DNA of 9,524 nucleotides. It comes from Bacteroidales bacterium (lineage in GTDB: Bacteria > Bacteroidota > Bacteroidia > Bacteroidales > PUMT01). Below, piece after piece: positions 1 through 7,591 of the stretch. Position numbers and translations under genes: made by a program. Numbering within the stretch: the first letter of the stretch is position 1; the number at the start of each line of letters is the position of its first letter. The stretch lies in assembly GCA_007132365.1 (NCBI GenBank), contig SLOS01000205.1, forward strand, positions 1 through 9,524. The letters are read 5' to 3'. A model generated the notes under the pieces. That model had not been told where the DNA came from. It made no database searches and saw only the letters and a list, made by a program, of their open reading frames with translations.

Positions 1-50
1 AAGCACGATCACCTCATTGCAATTATAAGTCTAACCAAAAACATTTAATC

Positions 51-2465
51 ATGAAAAGGTTAATTGGATTACTTGTATTGCAATTGATTTGTTTATCATC
101 TTTTGCAAATTCTTTTATTCATGGAATTGTAACAAATGAAAAGAGCATTCCGCTCATCGGTGCCAATGTTGTTGTTGAGGGCTCCTTTTCGGGAGCAGCC
201 ACCAATGCGGATGGCCGTTACCGGATTAACCTGAAAGAGGGCAGTTATGTCATACGGGTGTCTCATATGGGCTATGAGACTTACCTGACAGAGGTTGCCG
301 TTGAAGGAGAAACAAGGCTTGATATAAGCCTTGAACGATCATCCTACCTGGCAGAGGAGGTTATAGTTTCTGCTACCAGAGCCCATTCAAAAGTGCCGGT
401 TGCATATTCAGATATAAGCAGGCCTGAGATAGAAAGCAGGGATTTCGGTCAGGATATACCTTATATTGTTAGTTTTACTCCTTCATTTGTTGCCTCTTCA
501 GATGCCGGGACAGGAATCGGTTACACCAGTTTCAGGATCAGAGGATCAGATATGAACCGGATAAATATCACATTAAACGGTATTCCTTTGAATGATCCTG
601 AATCACATGGGGTGTGGTGGGTAAATATGCCCGATCTTGCCTCCTCCCTTGAAAATGTTCAGATACAAAGAGGGGTCGGTACATCCTCCCATGGAGCCGG
701 AGCTTTTGGTGCAAGCATAAACCTGCAGACTTCAACCGTGAATCATGAGCCATACGGGGAAATCAATGCATCTGCCGGGTCATTTAATTCATTCAGGAAT
801 ACAGTAAGGGTTGGTTCGGGAATGATAAATGACCGTTTTACATTTGATGCCCGGCTGTCAAAGATAACATCAGACGGTTATATTGACCGGGCTGGTGCAG
901 ACCTTAAATCCTTTTTCATTTCAGGTGGTATGCATACTGAGAACAGTTTGTTGAAGGTTAACGTATTCTCCGGCAAGGAGATAACCTATCAGGCCTGGGA
1001 TGGGGTGCCTTCCTATATGCTCGATATTGATCGCAGGTACAATGGTATAGGTAGTTATACTAATGATCAGGGAGAAACGGTTTATTATGATAATGAAACA
1101 GACAACTATCAGCAGGATCATTTTCAGCTGTTTTATTCAAGGGAATTGTCACCTAACCTGCATTTTAACACTGCATTACATTATACCATCGGTTACGGAT
1201 ATTATGAACAATACAAGGAAAATCACCGATTCAGCAGTTACGGACTGGAAAACCTGGAACTGGAAGGGCTTGTTGTTTCAAGAAGTGATCTCATAAGAAG
1301 AAAGATCCTGGATAATGATTTCTATGGGATGACCTACTCCCTGAAATACTCCACCAGGAGTTATGACCTTACATTGGGTGGTGCACTGAACCAGTATATA
1401 GGAGATCACTACGGACACCTGATCTGGGCTGAATTTTCCAATCATATACCGAAGAATTATGAGTGGTATTTCAATCAGGGGAAGAAAAATGATTTCAACA
1501 TCTTCGGCAAAATTGATTACAGGATTTCTGAGAAAATAAATTTATACGGGGATCTTCAATACCGGAAAATTGATTACACTATTGATGGCATGGATGATGA
1601 CCTGAGAGATATCTCACGTGAACATGAATACCACTTTTTTAATCCCAAGGCAGGCGTGTATTACGAATTTGATAACAGTCAGAATGTTTATCTCTCCTAT
1701 GCGGTAGCAAACAGGGAACCCAACAGGAGCAACTTTAAGGATGCCAGGCCGGGAGAAATCCCAAGGCCTGAAAGACTTGGGAATCTTGAGACCGGATACA
1801 ATCTTAAAACCCAAAATATAAACTTAAACGCCAACCTTTTTTATATGCAATATAAAGACCAGCTTGTGCTGACCGGACAGATCAATGATGTAGGTGCTCC
1901 CGTTATGACAAATGTTCCTGACAGTTACCGGGCCGGGCTTGAAGTAGTTGCAGGTTTAAGACTATCTCCGCAGCTCGGACTGGCATTAAATTTTGCGGTC
2001 AGTGAAAACAGGATTAAAGATTATACTGAATATGTGGATAACTGGGATTATTGGGATGATCCCGAAAATGAGCCATTGCAGATGACCAGGCACCTGGGCA
2101 GCACAGAACTTTCATTTTCCCCGCCGTTGATTGCAGGAAGCGAGATAACCTGGAAACCTTTTAAAAATATGTCGTTTAACTTCACAAGCAAATATGTAGA
2201 CAGGCAGTTTATTGATAACAGCGCCAGCAGGGAAAGAATGCTGGATCCATATTTTTTCAGTGACCTGAGATTTAACTACATTATAAAAAGTGCATGGTTT
2301 GGGGATTTGGGAATTAATTTCCTGATTGGGAACATTTTTAATGCAAAATTTGAAACAAATGCATGGATTTATCGTTATATTTATCAAGGAGAAGAACAAT
2401 ATATGGACGGATTCTTCCCTCAAGCAGGCAGGCATTTTTTTTCAGGGGTTTCTATTAGGTTTTAG
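51..2465 (+). CDS. TonB-dependent outer membrane receptor
   Basis: An 804-residue outer membrane transporter that would take up a substrate using energy from TonB-ExbBD. Residues 1-20 form a signal peptide (basic MKR, then a hydrophobic run ending near SSFANS). Residues 22-95 are a CarboxypepD_reg-like beta-sandwich typical of Bacteroidota receptors (GxVT, NADGRYRI, SHMGYET). A TonB-box-like EEVIVSATR lies at 102-110, followed by the plug (about 110-228) with FRIRGSD, LNGIPLNDPESHGVWW and GVGTSSHGAGAFGASINLQT. The rest is the barrel, ending in Phe (GVSIRF). No SusD partner is nearby and the protein is shorter than usual SusC proteins, so a metal chelate, vitamin or other small ligand is likelier than a glycan; this is inference and the substrate is unknown. 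The ATG at 51 follows an A-rich leader with no Shine-Dalgarno. Bases 1-50 show no convincing promoter. It converges on the repressor gene and is not part of the glycerol operon. Confidence 0.95.
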   Translation: MKRLIGLLVLQLICLSSFANSFIHGIVTNEKSIPLIGANVVVEGSFSGAATNADGRYRINLKEGSYVIRVSHMGYETYLTEVAVEGETRLDISLERSSYLAEEVIVSATRAHSKVPVAYSDISRPEIESRDFGQDIPYIVSFTPSFVASSDAGTGIGYTSFRIRGSDMNRINITLNGIPLNDPESHGVWWVNMPDLASSLENVQIQRGVGTSSHGAGAFGASINLQTSTVNHEPYGEINASAGSFNSFRNTVRVGSGMINDRFTFDARLSKITSDGYIDRAGADLKSFFISGGMHTENSLLKVNVFSGKEITYQAWDGVPSYMLDIDRRYNGIGSYTNDQGETVYYDNETDNYQQDHFQLFYSRELSPNLHFNTALHYTIGYGYYEQYKENHRFSSYGLENLELEGLVVSRSDLIRRKILDNDFYGMTYSLKYSTRSYDLTLGGALNQYIGDHYGHLIWAEFSNHIPKNYEWYFNQGKKNDFNIFGKIDYRISEKINLYGDLQYRKIDYTIDGMDDDLRDISREHEYHFFNPKAGVYYEFDNSQNVYLSYAVANREPNRSNFKDARPGEIPRPERLGNLETGYNLKTQNINLNANLFYMQYKDQLVLTGQINDVGAPVMTNVPDSYRAGLEVVAGLRLSPQLGLALNFAVSENRIKDYTEYVDNWDYWDDPENEPLQMTRHLGSTELSFSPPLIAGSEITWKPFKNMSFNFTSKYVDRQFIDNSASRERMLDPYFFSDLRFNYIIKSAWFGDLGINFLIGNIFNAKFETNAWIYRYIYQGEEQYMDGFFPQAGRHFFSGVSIRF

Positions 2466-2491
2466 TTAGGTTAATTTTAGGGTTAATGGTG

Positions 2492-2523
2492 AAACAAGGC
2501 CGGAATATTTCCGGCCTTGTTTT
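2492..2523 (+). terminator. Intrinsic terminator of the TonB receptor gene
   Basis: A perfect 14-bp stem (AAACAAGGCCGGAA at 2492-2505 pairing with 2509-2522) closes a 3-base TAT loop, and the 3' arm ends in TTTT. It starts 27 bases after the receptor stop codon. The two flanking genes converge, so it may also help end the leftward repressor transcript, although the T-run on that strand is only three bases. Confidence 0.85.
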
Positions 2524-2622
2524 GTGTGCCGTGCATCCACTCCATATGTTTTTAATTATTGTGCGCCATACCATGCACGCAATATTTCTTTTCAGTTTCC
2601 GGCGAAAACCAAAGTTTTTTTG
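2524..2622. other. Convergent intergenic spacer without a gene
   Basis: Ninety-nine bases lie between the receptor terminator and the end of the repressor gene. No coding sequence is credible here. A loose inverted repeat is present (GTGC with GCAC around 2560-2578), but it has no T-run on either strand and is not called a terminator. Confidence 0.5.
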
Positions 2623-3390
2623 TCAGCTCAGCATTATTTCTATTCCGGCTTCCTCAATGCTTTTTACGAACGGAACAGTAATCTCGTTATCTGTTATTAT
2701 CATATCTACATCAGAAAGGCCGCATATCCTGGTGAACCCACGCCGTCCGAATTTAGTTGAATCAGCAAGCACAATGATCCTCTGGGCGGCTTTTATCATT
2801 TGCTGGTTAAGAATGGCTTCCATCGCATTGGTTGTTGTGAAACCATATTCCGGATCAATTCCGTCAACACCCAGAAAAAGTTTGCTGCAGGAGAAGTTAT
2901 TCAATAGAGTTTCTGCATAGTAGCCTACAGTAGAAGATGAACTTTTTCTGACTGTCCCTCCTAGCTGTATTATTTCTATTATCGGATCCCGGGATAAGAT
3001 AAGCGCTGCATTCAGAGATGCCGTAATAACGGTTAACTGTTCAACAGCTTTGATCTGCCTGGCCATTTCAATAATTGAAGTTCCCGATGCGAGTATAATG
3101 CTGTCCCCAGGCTCAATGAGGGCTGCAGCATTCCTCGCGATCCTTTGTTTTTGAACAACCCGTATTTTTTCCTTTTCATTAACCGGCCTGTCATTTATAT
3201 AAGGATTATTCGGAGTTGCACTTCCATGCGTTCTGAAAAGAAGTTTTCGCTCCTCGAGATACTTAAGATCCTTCCGGATTGTAACAGCAGATACTTTCAG
3301 ATCCCGGCTCAGGCTAAGCACAGTGACATGCCCGCTTTCTCTAAGCCTGTTAAGGATGAACTGATGTCTTTCCGCAATGCTTGCCGTCAT
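2623..3390 (-). CDS. glpR: DeoR-family transcriptional repressor, GlpR-like
   Basis: A 255-residue cytoplasmic DNA-binding regulator of typical DeoR-family length. Residues 6-57 are the DeoR winged helix-turn-helix (ERHQFILNRLRESGHVTV, then VSAVTIRKDLKYLEERKLL). Residues 75-233 are the DeoRC sensor domain with ASGTS (101-105), QLGGTVR, GVDGIDPEYGFTTTNAMEA and the ADSTKFGRRGF loop. DeoRC domains bind phosphorylated sugars or polyols. Here the divergent glpD-glpK-glpF genes point to glycerol-3-phosphate as inducer, which is inference from context. The ATG at 3390 places the HTH at the usual distance from the N-terminus and lies just downstream of a good Bacteroidota promoter, giving a very short leader. 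Other DeoR proteins control other sugars, so the family call is firm and the glpR name is likely rather than proven. Confidence 0.85.
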   Translation of the reverse strand: MTASIAERHQFILNRLRESGHVTVLSLSRDLKVSAVTIRKDLKYLEERKLLFRTHGSATPNNPYINDRPVNEKEKIRVVQKQRIARNAAALIEPGDSIILASGTSIIEMARQIKAVEQLTVITASLNAALILSRDPIIEIIQLGGTVRKSSSSTVGYYAETLLNNFSCSKLFLGVDGIDPEYGFTTTNAMEAILNQQMIKAAQRIIVLADSTKFGRRGFTRICGLSDVDMIITDNEITVPFVKSIEEAGIEIMLS

Positions 3391-3404
3391 ATTCCGAGTT
3401 TTTT

Positions 3405-3436
3405 CAAAGGTAAATTGAAAATATTAAAAAAGCAAA
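3405..3436 (-). promoter_or_regulatory. Bacteroidota-type promoter of the DeoR-family gene
   Basis: Read on the minus strand, a -33 element TTTG (3433-3436) is followed by 20 bases and then TACCTTTG (3405-3412). This matches the phylum consensus TTTG-N19-21-TAnnTTTG at every fixed position. The predicted start of transcription would fall near 3397-3400, only about 7-10 bases before the ATG, so the transcript would have almost no leader. Confidence 0.7.
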
Positions 3437-3455
3437 TGAAATAATATGAAACAAT
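3436..3455. repeat. 10-bp tandem repeat, candidate operator
   Basis: Two adjacent 10-base units, ATGAAATAAT (3436-3445) and ATGAAACAAT (3446-3455), differ at one position. They abut the -33 element of the repressor promoter and lie upstream of glpD. On the other strand each unit carries TTTCAT. DeoR-family proteins often bind directly repeated sites about one helical turn apart, so this is a plausible operator for the adjacent regulator. The repeat is seen directly; the binding is inferred. The region is A+T-rich, so chance similarity is possible. Confidence 0.4.
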
Positions 3456-3469
3456 AAGGTTGCGTAATG

Positions 3470-3500
3470 TTTCGAATCTTAAAAATATTTTGTATAATTG
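3470..3500 (+). promoter_or_regulatory. Candidate promoter of the glpDKF operon
   Basis: TATAATTG (3493-3500) fits the Bacteroidota -7 element TAnnTTTG except for one base. TTTCG (3470-3474), a weak -33 match, lies about 18 bases upstream. The predicted transcript would begin near 3505-3508, shortly before the glpD ATG at 3521. The -33 region overlaps TTTCGAA, which resembles the TTCG core of enterobacterial GlpR sites, so repression by occlusion is conceivable. This is a moderate match only. Confidence 0.35.
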
Positions 3501-3520
3501 TAATCATTTCTGAAAGTACC

Positions 3521-5092
3521 ATGAACAGGGAATTGATGTTAAATAAACTGGAAGCCGTCAACCAGCCTTTTGATTTTGTAATAATAGGCGGGGGGGCTTC
3601 CGGCATTGGGATAGTTCTTGAAGCAGTCAGCCGCGGATACTCAGCTGTTTTATTTGAGAAGTCGGATTTTGTAAAATCTACCTCCAGCAAGAGCACTAAA
3701 CTTGTACATGGAGGTGTGCGTTATCTTGCCCAGGGTGATGTTGCCCTTGTCAGGGAGGCTTGTGTCGAAAGAGGTCTGCTGCTCAGGAATGCTCCGCATC
3801 TTGTAAGGAGCCAGCCCTTTGTTATCCCCGCTTTCGGGTGGTTTGACGAGTTTTTGTATACAATTGGCCTGACCCTGTATGATCTGATGGCAGGACGTTA
3901 CAGTCTTCGAAGATCAAAAAGGATATCAAAAAAGCAGGTGCTCAGTTACCTGCCAACGCTAAAAGAAAACAAACTTACAGCAGGTATTTTATATTATGAC
4001 GGACAGTTTGATGATGCGAGGCTTGCGGTAAATGTTCTGCAGACAGCAACAGGATTGGGTGCTGTGGTAGTGAATCATATGCCGGTGGAAGCACTTATAA
4101 AGGATGGTGACGGGAAACTTCAGGGAGTAAAGGTGAAGGATCTATTCAGCGAAAAATCATTTAATGTTAAAGGGAGGTTTGTAATTAATGCCACCGGGGT
4201 ATTTGCTGATGATATTTTACGGATGGACAGGCCGGGTATGCAACCCACTATGCGTCCCAGCCAGGGGATTCACATTGTATTGGACAAGTCATTTCTGCCC
4301 GGTGATCATGCGATCATGATACCGGATACTGATGACGGAAGAGTCCTCTTTGCCGTTCCCTGGCACGGCAGAGTAGTTGTGGGAACCACAGATACCCCCA
4401 TTGATCAATCTTCTCTCGAACCGGTTGCTAAGGAGGAGGAGATCGAATTTCTATTGTCAACTTACGGGAGATACCTTAAAGAAGCTCCGGAAAGAAGCGA
4501 TGTGTTAAGCATATTTGCCGGCTTAAGGCCTCTTGCTGCCACAAAAAATAATAATGGTAAAAAGACCAAAGAGATATCAAGAAATCATAAAATCATTGTC
4601 TCATCATCGGGACTTATGACCATGATTGGAGGCAAATGGACCACCTTCAGGAGGATGGCCGAGGATATTATTTCAAGGGCTGAAAAGGTGAACCGGCTGA
4701 AAAGGACAAGGTCTGTCACCAGGAAGATGAAGGTAAGAGGGTATAAGGAGTCCGTTGATATGAATGATCCTTATTATGTTTACGGGACTGATAGAGACGC
4801 CATGCTTGATCTGGTGAAGGGTAATCCTGCACTGGGAGAATTTCTGAGTGAAAGTCTGCAGATAATAAAGGCACAAGTGGTATGGGCGGTGAGGGAGGAG
4901 ATGGCTATGACTGTTGAGGATGTATTATCAAGACGAACCCGCTGCCAGTTGCTTGATGCCAGGGAGAGCATTCGCATGGCCCCTGAGGTAGCCTCAATAA
5001 TGGCTGAGGAGATGGGGAAGGATCAACATTGGATAAGGGACCAGGTATCGGCTTATGAAGAGGTGACCAGGAATTATTTTCTGGAGTCATAG
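3521..5092 (+). CDS. glpD: Glycerol-3-phosphate dehydrogenase, FAD-dependent (aerobic GlpD type)
   Basis: Oxidises sn-glycerol-3-phosphate to dihydroxyacetone phosphate at the inner face of the membrane and passes electrons to quinone. With the ATG at 3521 the protein is 523 residues, close to the family size. The Rossmann FAD motif is GGGASGIG at residues 23-30, followed by FEKSDF and the conserved STKLVHGGVRYL (58-69). Further landmarks are YDGQFDDARL, VVVGTTDTPID, AGLRPLAA (333-340) and GGKWTTFR (370-377) in the DAO domain. The C-terminal helical domain carries the EEMAMTVEDVLSRRTR signature. An in-frame ATG at 3467 would add 18 residues (MFRILKIFC...) that overlap the candidate promoter and lie outside the conserved part, so I reject it. 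It is the first gene of the glycerol operon, followed by glpK after 63 bases. Confidence 0.95.
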   Translation: MNRELMLNKLEAVNQPFDFVIIGGGASGIGIVLEAVSRGYSAVLFEKSDFVKSTSSKSTKLVHGGVRYLAQGDVALVREACVERGLLLRNAPHLVRSQPFVIPAFGWFDEFLYTIGLTLYDLMAGRYSLRRSKRISKKQVLSYLPTLKENKLTAGILYYDGQFDDARLAVNVLQTATGLGAVVVNHMPVEALIKDGDGKLQGVKVKDLFSEKSFNVKGRFVINATGVFADDILRMDRPGMQPTMRPSQGIHIVLDKSFLPGDHAIMIPDTDDGRVLFAVPWHGRVVVGTTDTPIDQSSLEPVAKEEEIEFLLSTYGRYLKEAPERSDVLSIFAGLRPLAATKNNNGKKTKEISRNHKIIVSSSGLMTMIGGKWTTFRRMAEDIISRAEKVNRLKRTRSVTRKMKVRGYKESVDMNDPYYVYGTDRDAMLDLVKGNPALGEFLSESLQIIKAQVVWAVREEMAMTVEDVLSRRTRCQLLDARESIRMAPEVASIMAEEMGKDQHWIRDQVSAYEEVTRNYFLES

Positions 5093-5155
5093 TCTGCCTG
5101 AAAGCATAAATTGATACTAAAATACTATATTGCCAATTAAAATTGAAAAAGAGAT

Positions 5156-6646
5156 ATGGAAAACTTTATTCTTGCTCTTGATCAGGGTACCACCAGCTCC
5201 AGGGCCCTTCTGTTTGATAAAACAGGAAATATCCGGGCAGTTGCTCAAAAAGAGTTTACACAGATATTTCCAAGACCGGGATGGGTGGAACATGATCCGA
5301 ATGAGATATGGTCATCTCAGGTGGCTGTAGCAGCTGAAGCCATTTCAAAGCTTGGTATAAACGGTAAAGCCGTGGCAGGCATAGGTATCACAAACCAGCG
5401 GGAAACAGCAATTGTATGGGACCGCAATACCGGAAACCCCGTTTACAATGCCATTGTATGGCAGGACAGGCGAACATCGGGGTATTGTGATGAACTCAGG
5501 CAAAGGGGAAACGAAAATCTGATCAGGGAAAAAACAGGGCTCGTTATTGATGCATATTTCAGCGGGACAAAGGTGAAATGGATCCTGGATAATGTTGAAG
5601 GGGCACGGGCAAGGGCGGAGAAAGGCGAACTGGCATTTGGAACAGTTGACAGCTGGCTGATATGGAAGCTTACTCAGGGGCGTTCCCATATAACCGATGT
5701 TACCAATGCAAGCCGTACTATGCTTTATAATATAAACTCAATGGACTGGGATGAAGAAATGCTTGAACTGATGGACATCCCTCTTAGCATGCTTCCTGAA
5801 GTTAAAGATTCAAGCGAGGTCTACGATTATACCAATTCTACCTTTTTTGCCTCTAAAGTCCCCATTGCCGGTATAGCAGGCGACCAGCAGGCAGCCATGT
5901 TCGGCCAGATGTGCATTGATAAGGGAATGGTAAAGAATACATATGGTACCGGCTGTTTTATCCTTATGAATACAGGTGATAAGCCTTTTATTTCAAAGAA
6001 CAACCTGGTCACCACCCTGGCCTGGAAAATAGGGGATCAGGTAAACTATGCCCTTGAAGGCAGCATTTTTATCGGCGGGGCTGTGGTGCAGTGGCTGCGT
6101 GACGGCCTCGGTATTATCGGGTCCTCCAGTGAAGTGGAATCACTCGCCGCGACCGTGGATGATAACGGCGGTGTCTTTTTTGTACCCGCATTTACCGGAA
6201 TGGGGGCTCCTTATTGGGATCAGTATGCGCGTGGGCTCATTGTGGGGATAAGCAGGGGGACCAACCGGGGACATATTGCAAGGGCTGCGCTTGAAGGGAT
6301 CGCCTATCAGACTATGGACGTTTTGGATGTTATGAATAAGGATACCGGTATGGATGTCAGGGAACTGAGAGTTGACGGTGGGGCGGTCACCAACAACCTT
6401 CTTATGCAGTTCCAGGCTGATATACTCGGCATACCTGTGGTGAGGCCCGAAATAGCTGAAACAACAGCTCTGGGGGCTGCCTATCTGGCAGGACTCGCAA
6501 CCGGGTACTGGGACAATATTGAAGAGCTCAGACAGCAGTGGAAAGTTGACCGAGAATTTTTTGGAACAATGGACCGGCAGATTGCCGGCAGACTCAAGGC
6601 CAGGTGGGCTGATGCAGTTAAAAGAGCAGGATCATGGTCGCTATAG
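5156..6646 (+). CDS. glpK: Glycerol kinase
   Basis: Phosphorylates glycerol with ATP to sn-glycerol-3-phosphate in the cytoplasm, trapping it for GlpD. At 496 residues it is full length. FGGY-kinase landmarks are LALDQGTTSSRA (7-18), GITNQRET with glycerol-binding Arg82-Glu83, WQDRRT (102-107), Tyr134, AGDQQAAMFG with the catalytic-base Asp243, NTYGTGCF, and the second signature from about 363 with SRGTNRGHIARAALEG. Both known allosteric sites look absent. The GGTR loop that binds fructose-1,6-bisphosphate in the E. coli enzyme is replaced by residues around STFFASK (228-234). The His phosphorylated by HPr in Firmicutes enzymes (HFF) aligns with Thr229. The E. coli IIAGlc-binding segment near the C-terminus is not recognisable either. 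The alignments are by eye. An A-rich leader precedes the ATG. Confidence 0.97.
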   Translation: MENFILALDQGTTSSRALLFDKTGNIRAVAQKEFTQIFPRPGWVEHDPNEIWSSQVAVAAEAISKLGINGKAVAGIGITNQRETAIVWDRNTGNPVYNAIVWQDRRTSGYCDELRQRGNENLIREKTGLVIDAYFSGTKVKWILDNVEGARARAEKGELAFGTVDSWLIWKLTQGRSHITDVTNASRTMLYNINSMDWDEEMLELMDIPLSMLPEVKDSSEVYDYTNSTFFASKVPIAGIAGDQQAAMFGQMCIDKGMVKNTYGTGCFILMNTGDKPFISKNNLVTTLAWKIGDQVNYALEGSIFIGGAVVQWLRDGLGIIGSSSEVESLAATVDDNGGVFFVPAFTGMGAPYWDQYARGLIVGISRGTNRGHIARAALEGIAYQTMDVLDVMNKDTGMDVRELRVDGGAVTNNLLMQFQADILGIPVVRPEIAETTALGAAYLAGLATGYWDNIEELRQQWKVDREFFGTMDRQIAGRLKARWADAVKRAGSWSL

Positions 6647-6748
6647 GCAAAGAAAGCAACACCGCTATTCAAATAATAATCAAAAAGATGTTGTTTTACT
6701 CCGGTTTCGGATACTCCTTATTATTCAAAAATTAATTTCCCGGTTATT
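6647..6748 (+). other. glpK-glpF spacer
   Basis: These 102 bases have no credible coding sequence and no T-run terminator. They hold a weak inverted repeat (AATAATAA near 6673 and TTATTATT near 6718) and a small CCG-GTTT-CGG hairpin. Read-through from glpK into glpF is expected. Confidence 0.4.
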
Positions 6749-7489
6749 ATGGATACAGTATACTTGTATGAATTTATTGGTACAGCCGTTCTCGTTTTAA
6801 TGGGAGACGGGGTGGTTGCCAACACGGTACTTAAAGATACAAAGAGCCACGGGGCGGGATGGGTGGTCATCACATTTGGATGGGGGATTGGAGTATTGCT
6901 GGGTGTGATTATTGCCGCGCCTGTTTCCGGAGCTCATATAAACCCGGCTGTTACCCTGGGATTTGCATTTACAGGAATGTTTAGCTGGTCAATGGTGCCG
7001 GGCTACATAATTGCGCAGTTACTGGGAGGATTTTTCGGGGCATCTGTTGTCTATTTGTTTTTCAGACAGCACTTCAATATTACTGAGGATAAGGGTACCA
7101 TACTTGCTGTCTTTTGCACCGGCCCGCAAATACGCAATTATCCATCCAATGTGTTCTCGGAGGTTATCGGAACATTTGTGCTTATTTTTACTATATTCCA
7201 TTTTGTTGACCCTGTCTTTTTCACACCGGCCCTTGGTGAAGTTCCTGTGGGTCTGGGCTCAATTGGTGCGCTTCCCGTTGCATTGCTGGTTGTCGGAATA
7301 GGTATGTCGCTGGGAGGTACAACCGGGTATGCGATTAATCCCGCCCGTGACCTTGGACCCCGCTTCGCCCATTTTTTATATCCCATGAAATATAAGGGAG
7401 GCAGTGACTGGTCATATTCCTGGGTTCCGGTCCTTGCCCCGGTTCTTGGCGCATTTATTGCAGCCATGGCATTTCTGGCAATAGCTTAA
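6749..7489 (+). CDS. glpF: Glycerol uptake facilitator (aquaglyceroporin)
   Basis: An inner-membrane MIP-family channel for passive entry of glycerol. The 246 residues fit six membrane helices plus two half-helices. Both NPA boxes are intact: SGAHINPAVTLG (NPA 65-67) and GYAINPARDLGPRF (NPA 197-199). The Asp after the second NPA-Arg (Asp201) is characteristic of glycerol channels rather than water-only aquaporins. By eye the selectivity filter is Phe43, Tyr194 and Arg200, where E. coli GlpF has Trp, Phe and Arg, so it remains an aromatic pair plus Arg. It is the third gene of the operon, after glpK. No Shine-Dalgarno is visible before the ATG, which is normal for this phylum. Confidence 0.95.
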   Translation: MDTVYLYEFIGTAVLVLMGDGVVANTVLKDTKSHGAGWVVITFGWGIGVLLGVIIAAPVSGAHINPAVTLGFAFTGMFSWSMVPGYIIAQLLGGFFGASVVYLFFRQHFNITEDKGTILAVFCTGPQIRNYPSNVFSEVIGTFVLIFTIFHFVDPVFFTPALGEVPVGLGSIGALPVALLVVGIGMSLGGTTGYAINPARDLGPRFAHFLYPMKYKGGSDWSYSWVPVLAPVLGAFIAAMAFLAIA

Positions 7490-7491
7490 CC

Positions 7492-7581
7492 CTGGCCTGC
7501 TCTCTGTGGTTGTTACTGATAAACTCCCGGCCAGCTTCAGCTCATCAGGTTCTGGTAACCGGTCAGTCAGACTGCAACCAC
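7492..7581 (+). repeat. Nested inverted repeats downstream of glpF
   Basis: Several complementary arms nest in this short stretch. GTGGTTG (7506-7512) pairs with CAACCAC (7575-7581), TTAC (7513-7516) with GTAA (7555-7558), and TGAT (7517-7520) with ATCA (7544-7547). There is also an alternative CTGGCC (7492-7497) with GGCCAG (7529-7534) and a perfect small palindrome CAGTC-A-GACTG (7564-7574). No T-run follows, so it is not a classical terminator. It could be an mRNA-end or processing structure, or chance. Confidence 0.3.
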
Positions 7582-7591
7582 TGCTTTTGAG

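Noticed and set aside
1..50. Promoter or riboswitch for the TonB receptor
   Set aside because: Only 50 bases are visible; no TAnnTTTG element or conserved aptamer motif is present, so any such element lies outside the window.
2112..2435. 107-residue open frame antisense to the receptor
   Set aside because: It is a shadow of the TonB receptor barrel with no domain or leader.
2551..2600. Inverted repeat GTGC/GCAC as a terminator for the repressor gene
   Set aside because: The stem is short and bulged and has no T-run on the minus strand.
2486..2920. 144-residue open frame on the + strand opposite the repressor gene
   Set aside because: It overlaps the terminator and runs antisense to a well-supported DeoR-family gene, with no recognisable domain.
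3467..3520. Upstream ATG that would extend GlpD by 18 residues
   Set aside because: The added residues precede the conserved part of the family, and the segment holds the likely promoter; the ATG at 3521 gives the normal length.
5093..5155. Possible internal promoter or terminator between glpD and glpK
   Set aside because: It is A+T-rich, but has no TAnnTTTG match with a spaced TTTG, and no hairpin with a T-run.
7138..7467. 109-residue open frame antisense to glpF
   Set aside because: Its composition mirrors the glpF codons; it has no independent start signal or homology.
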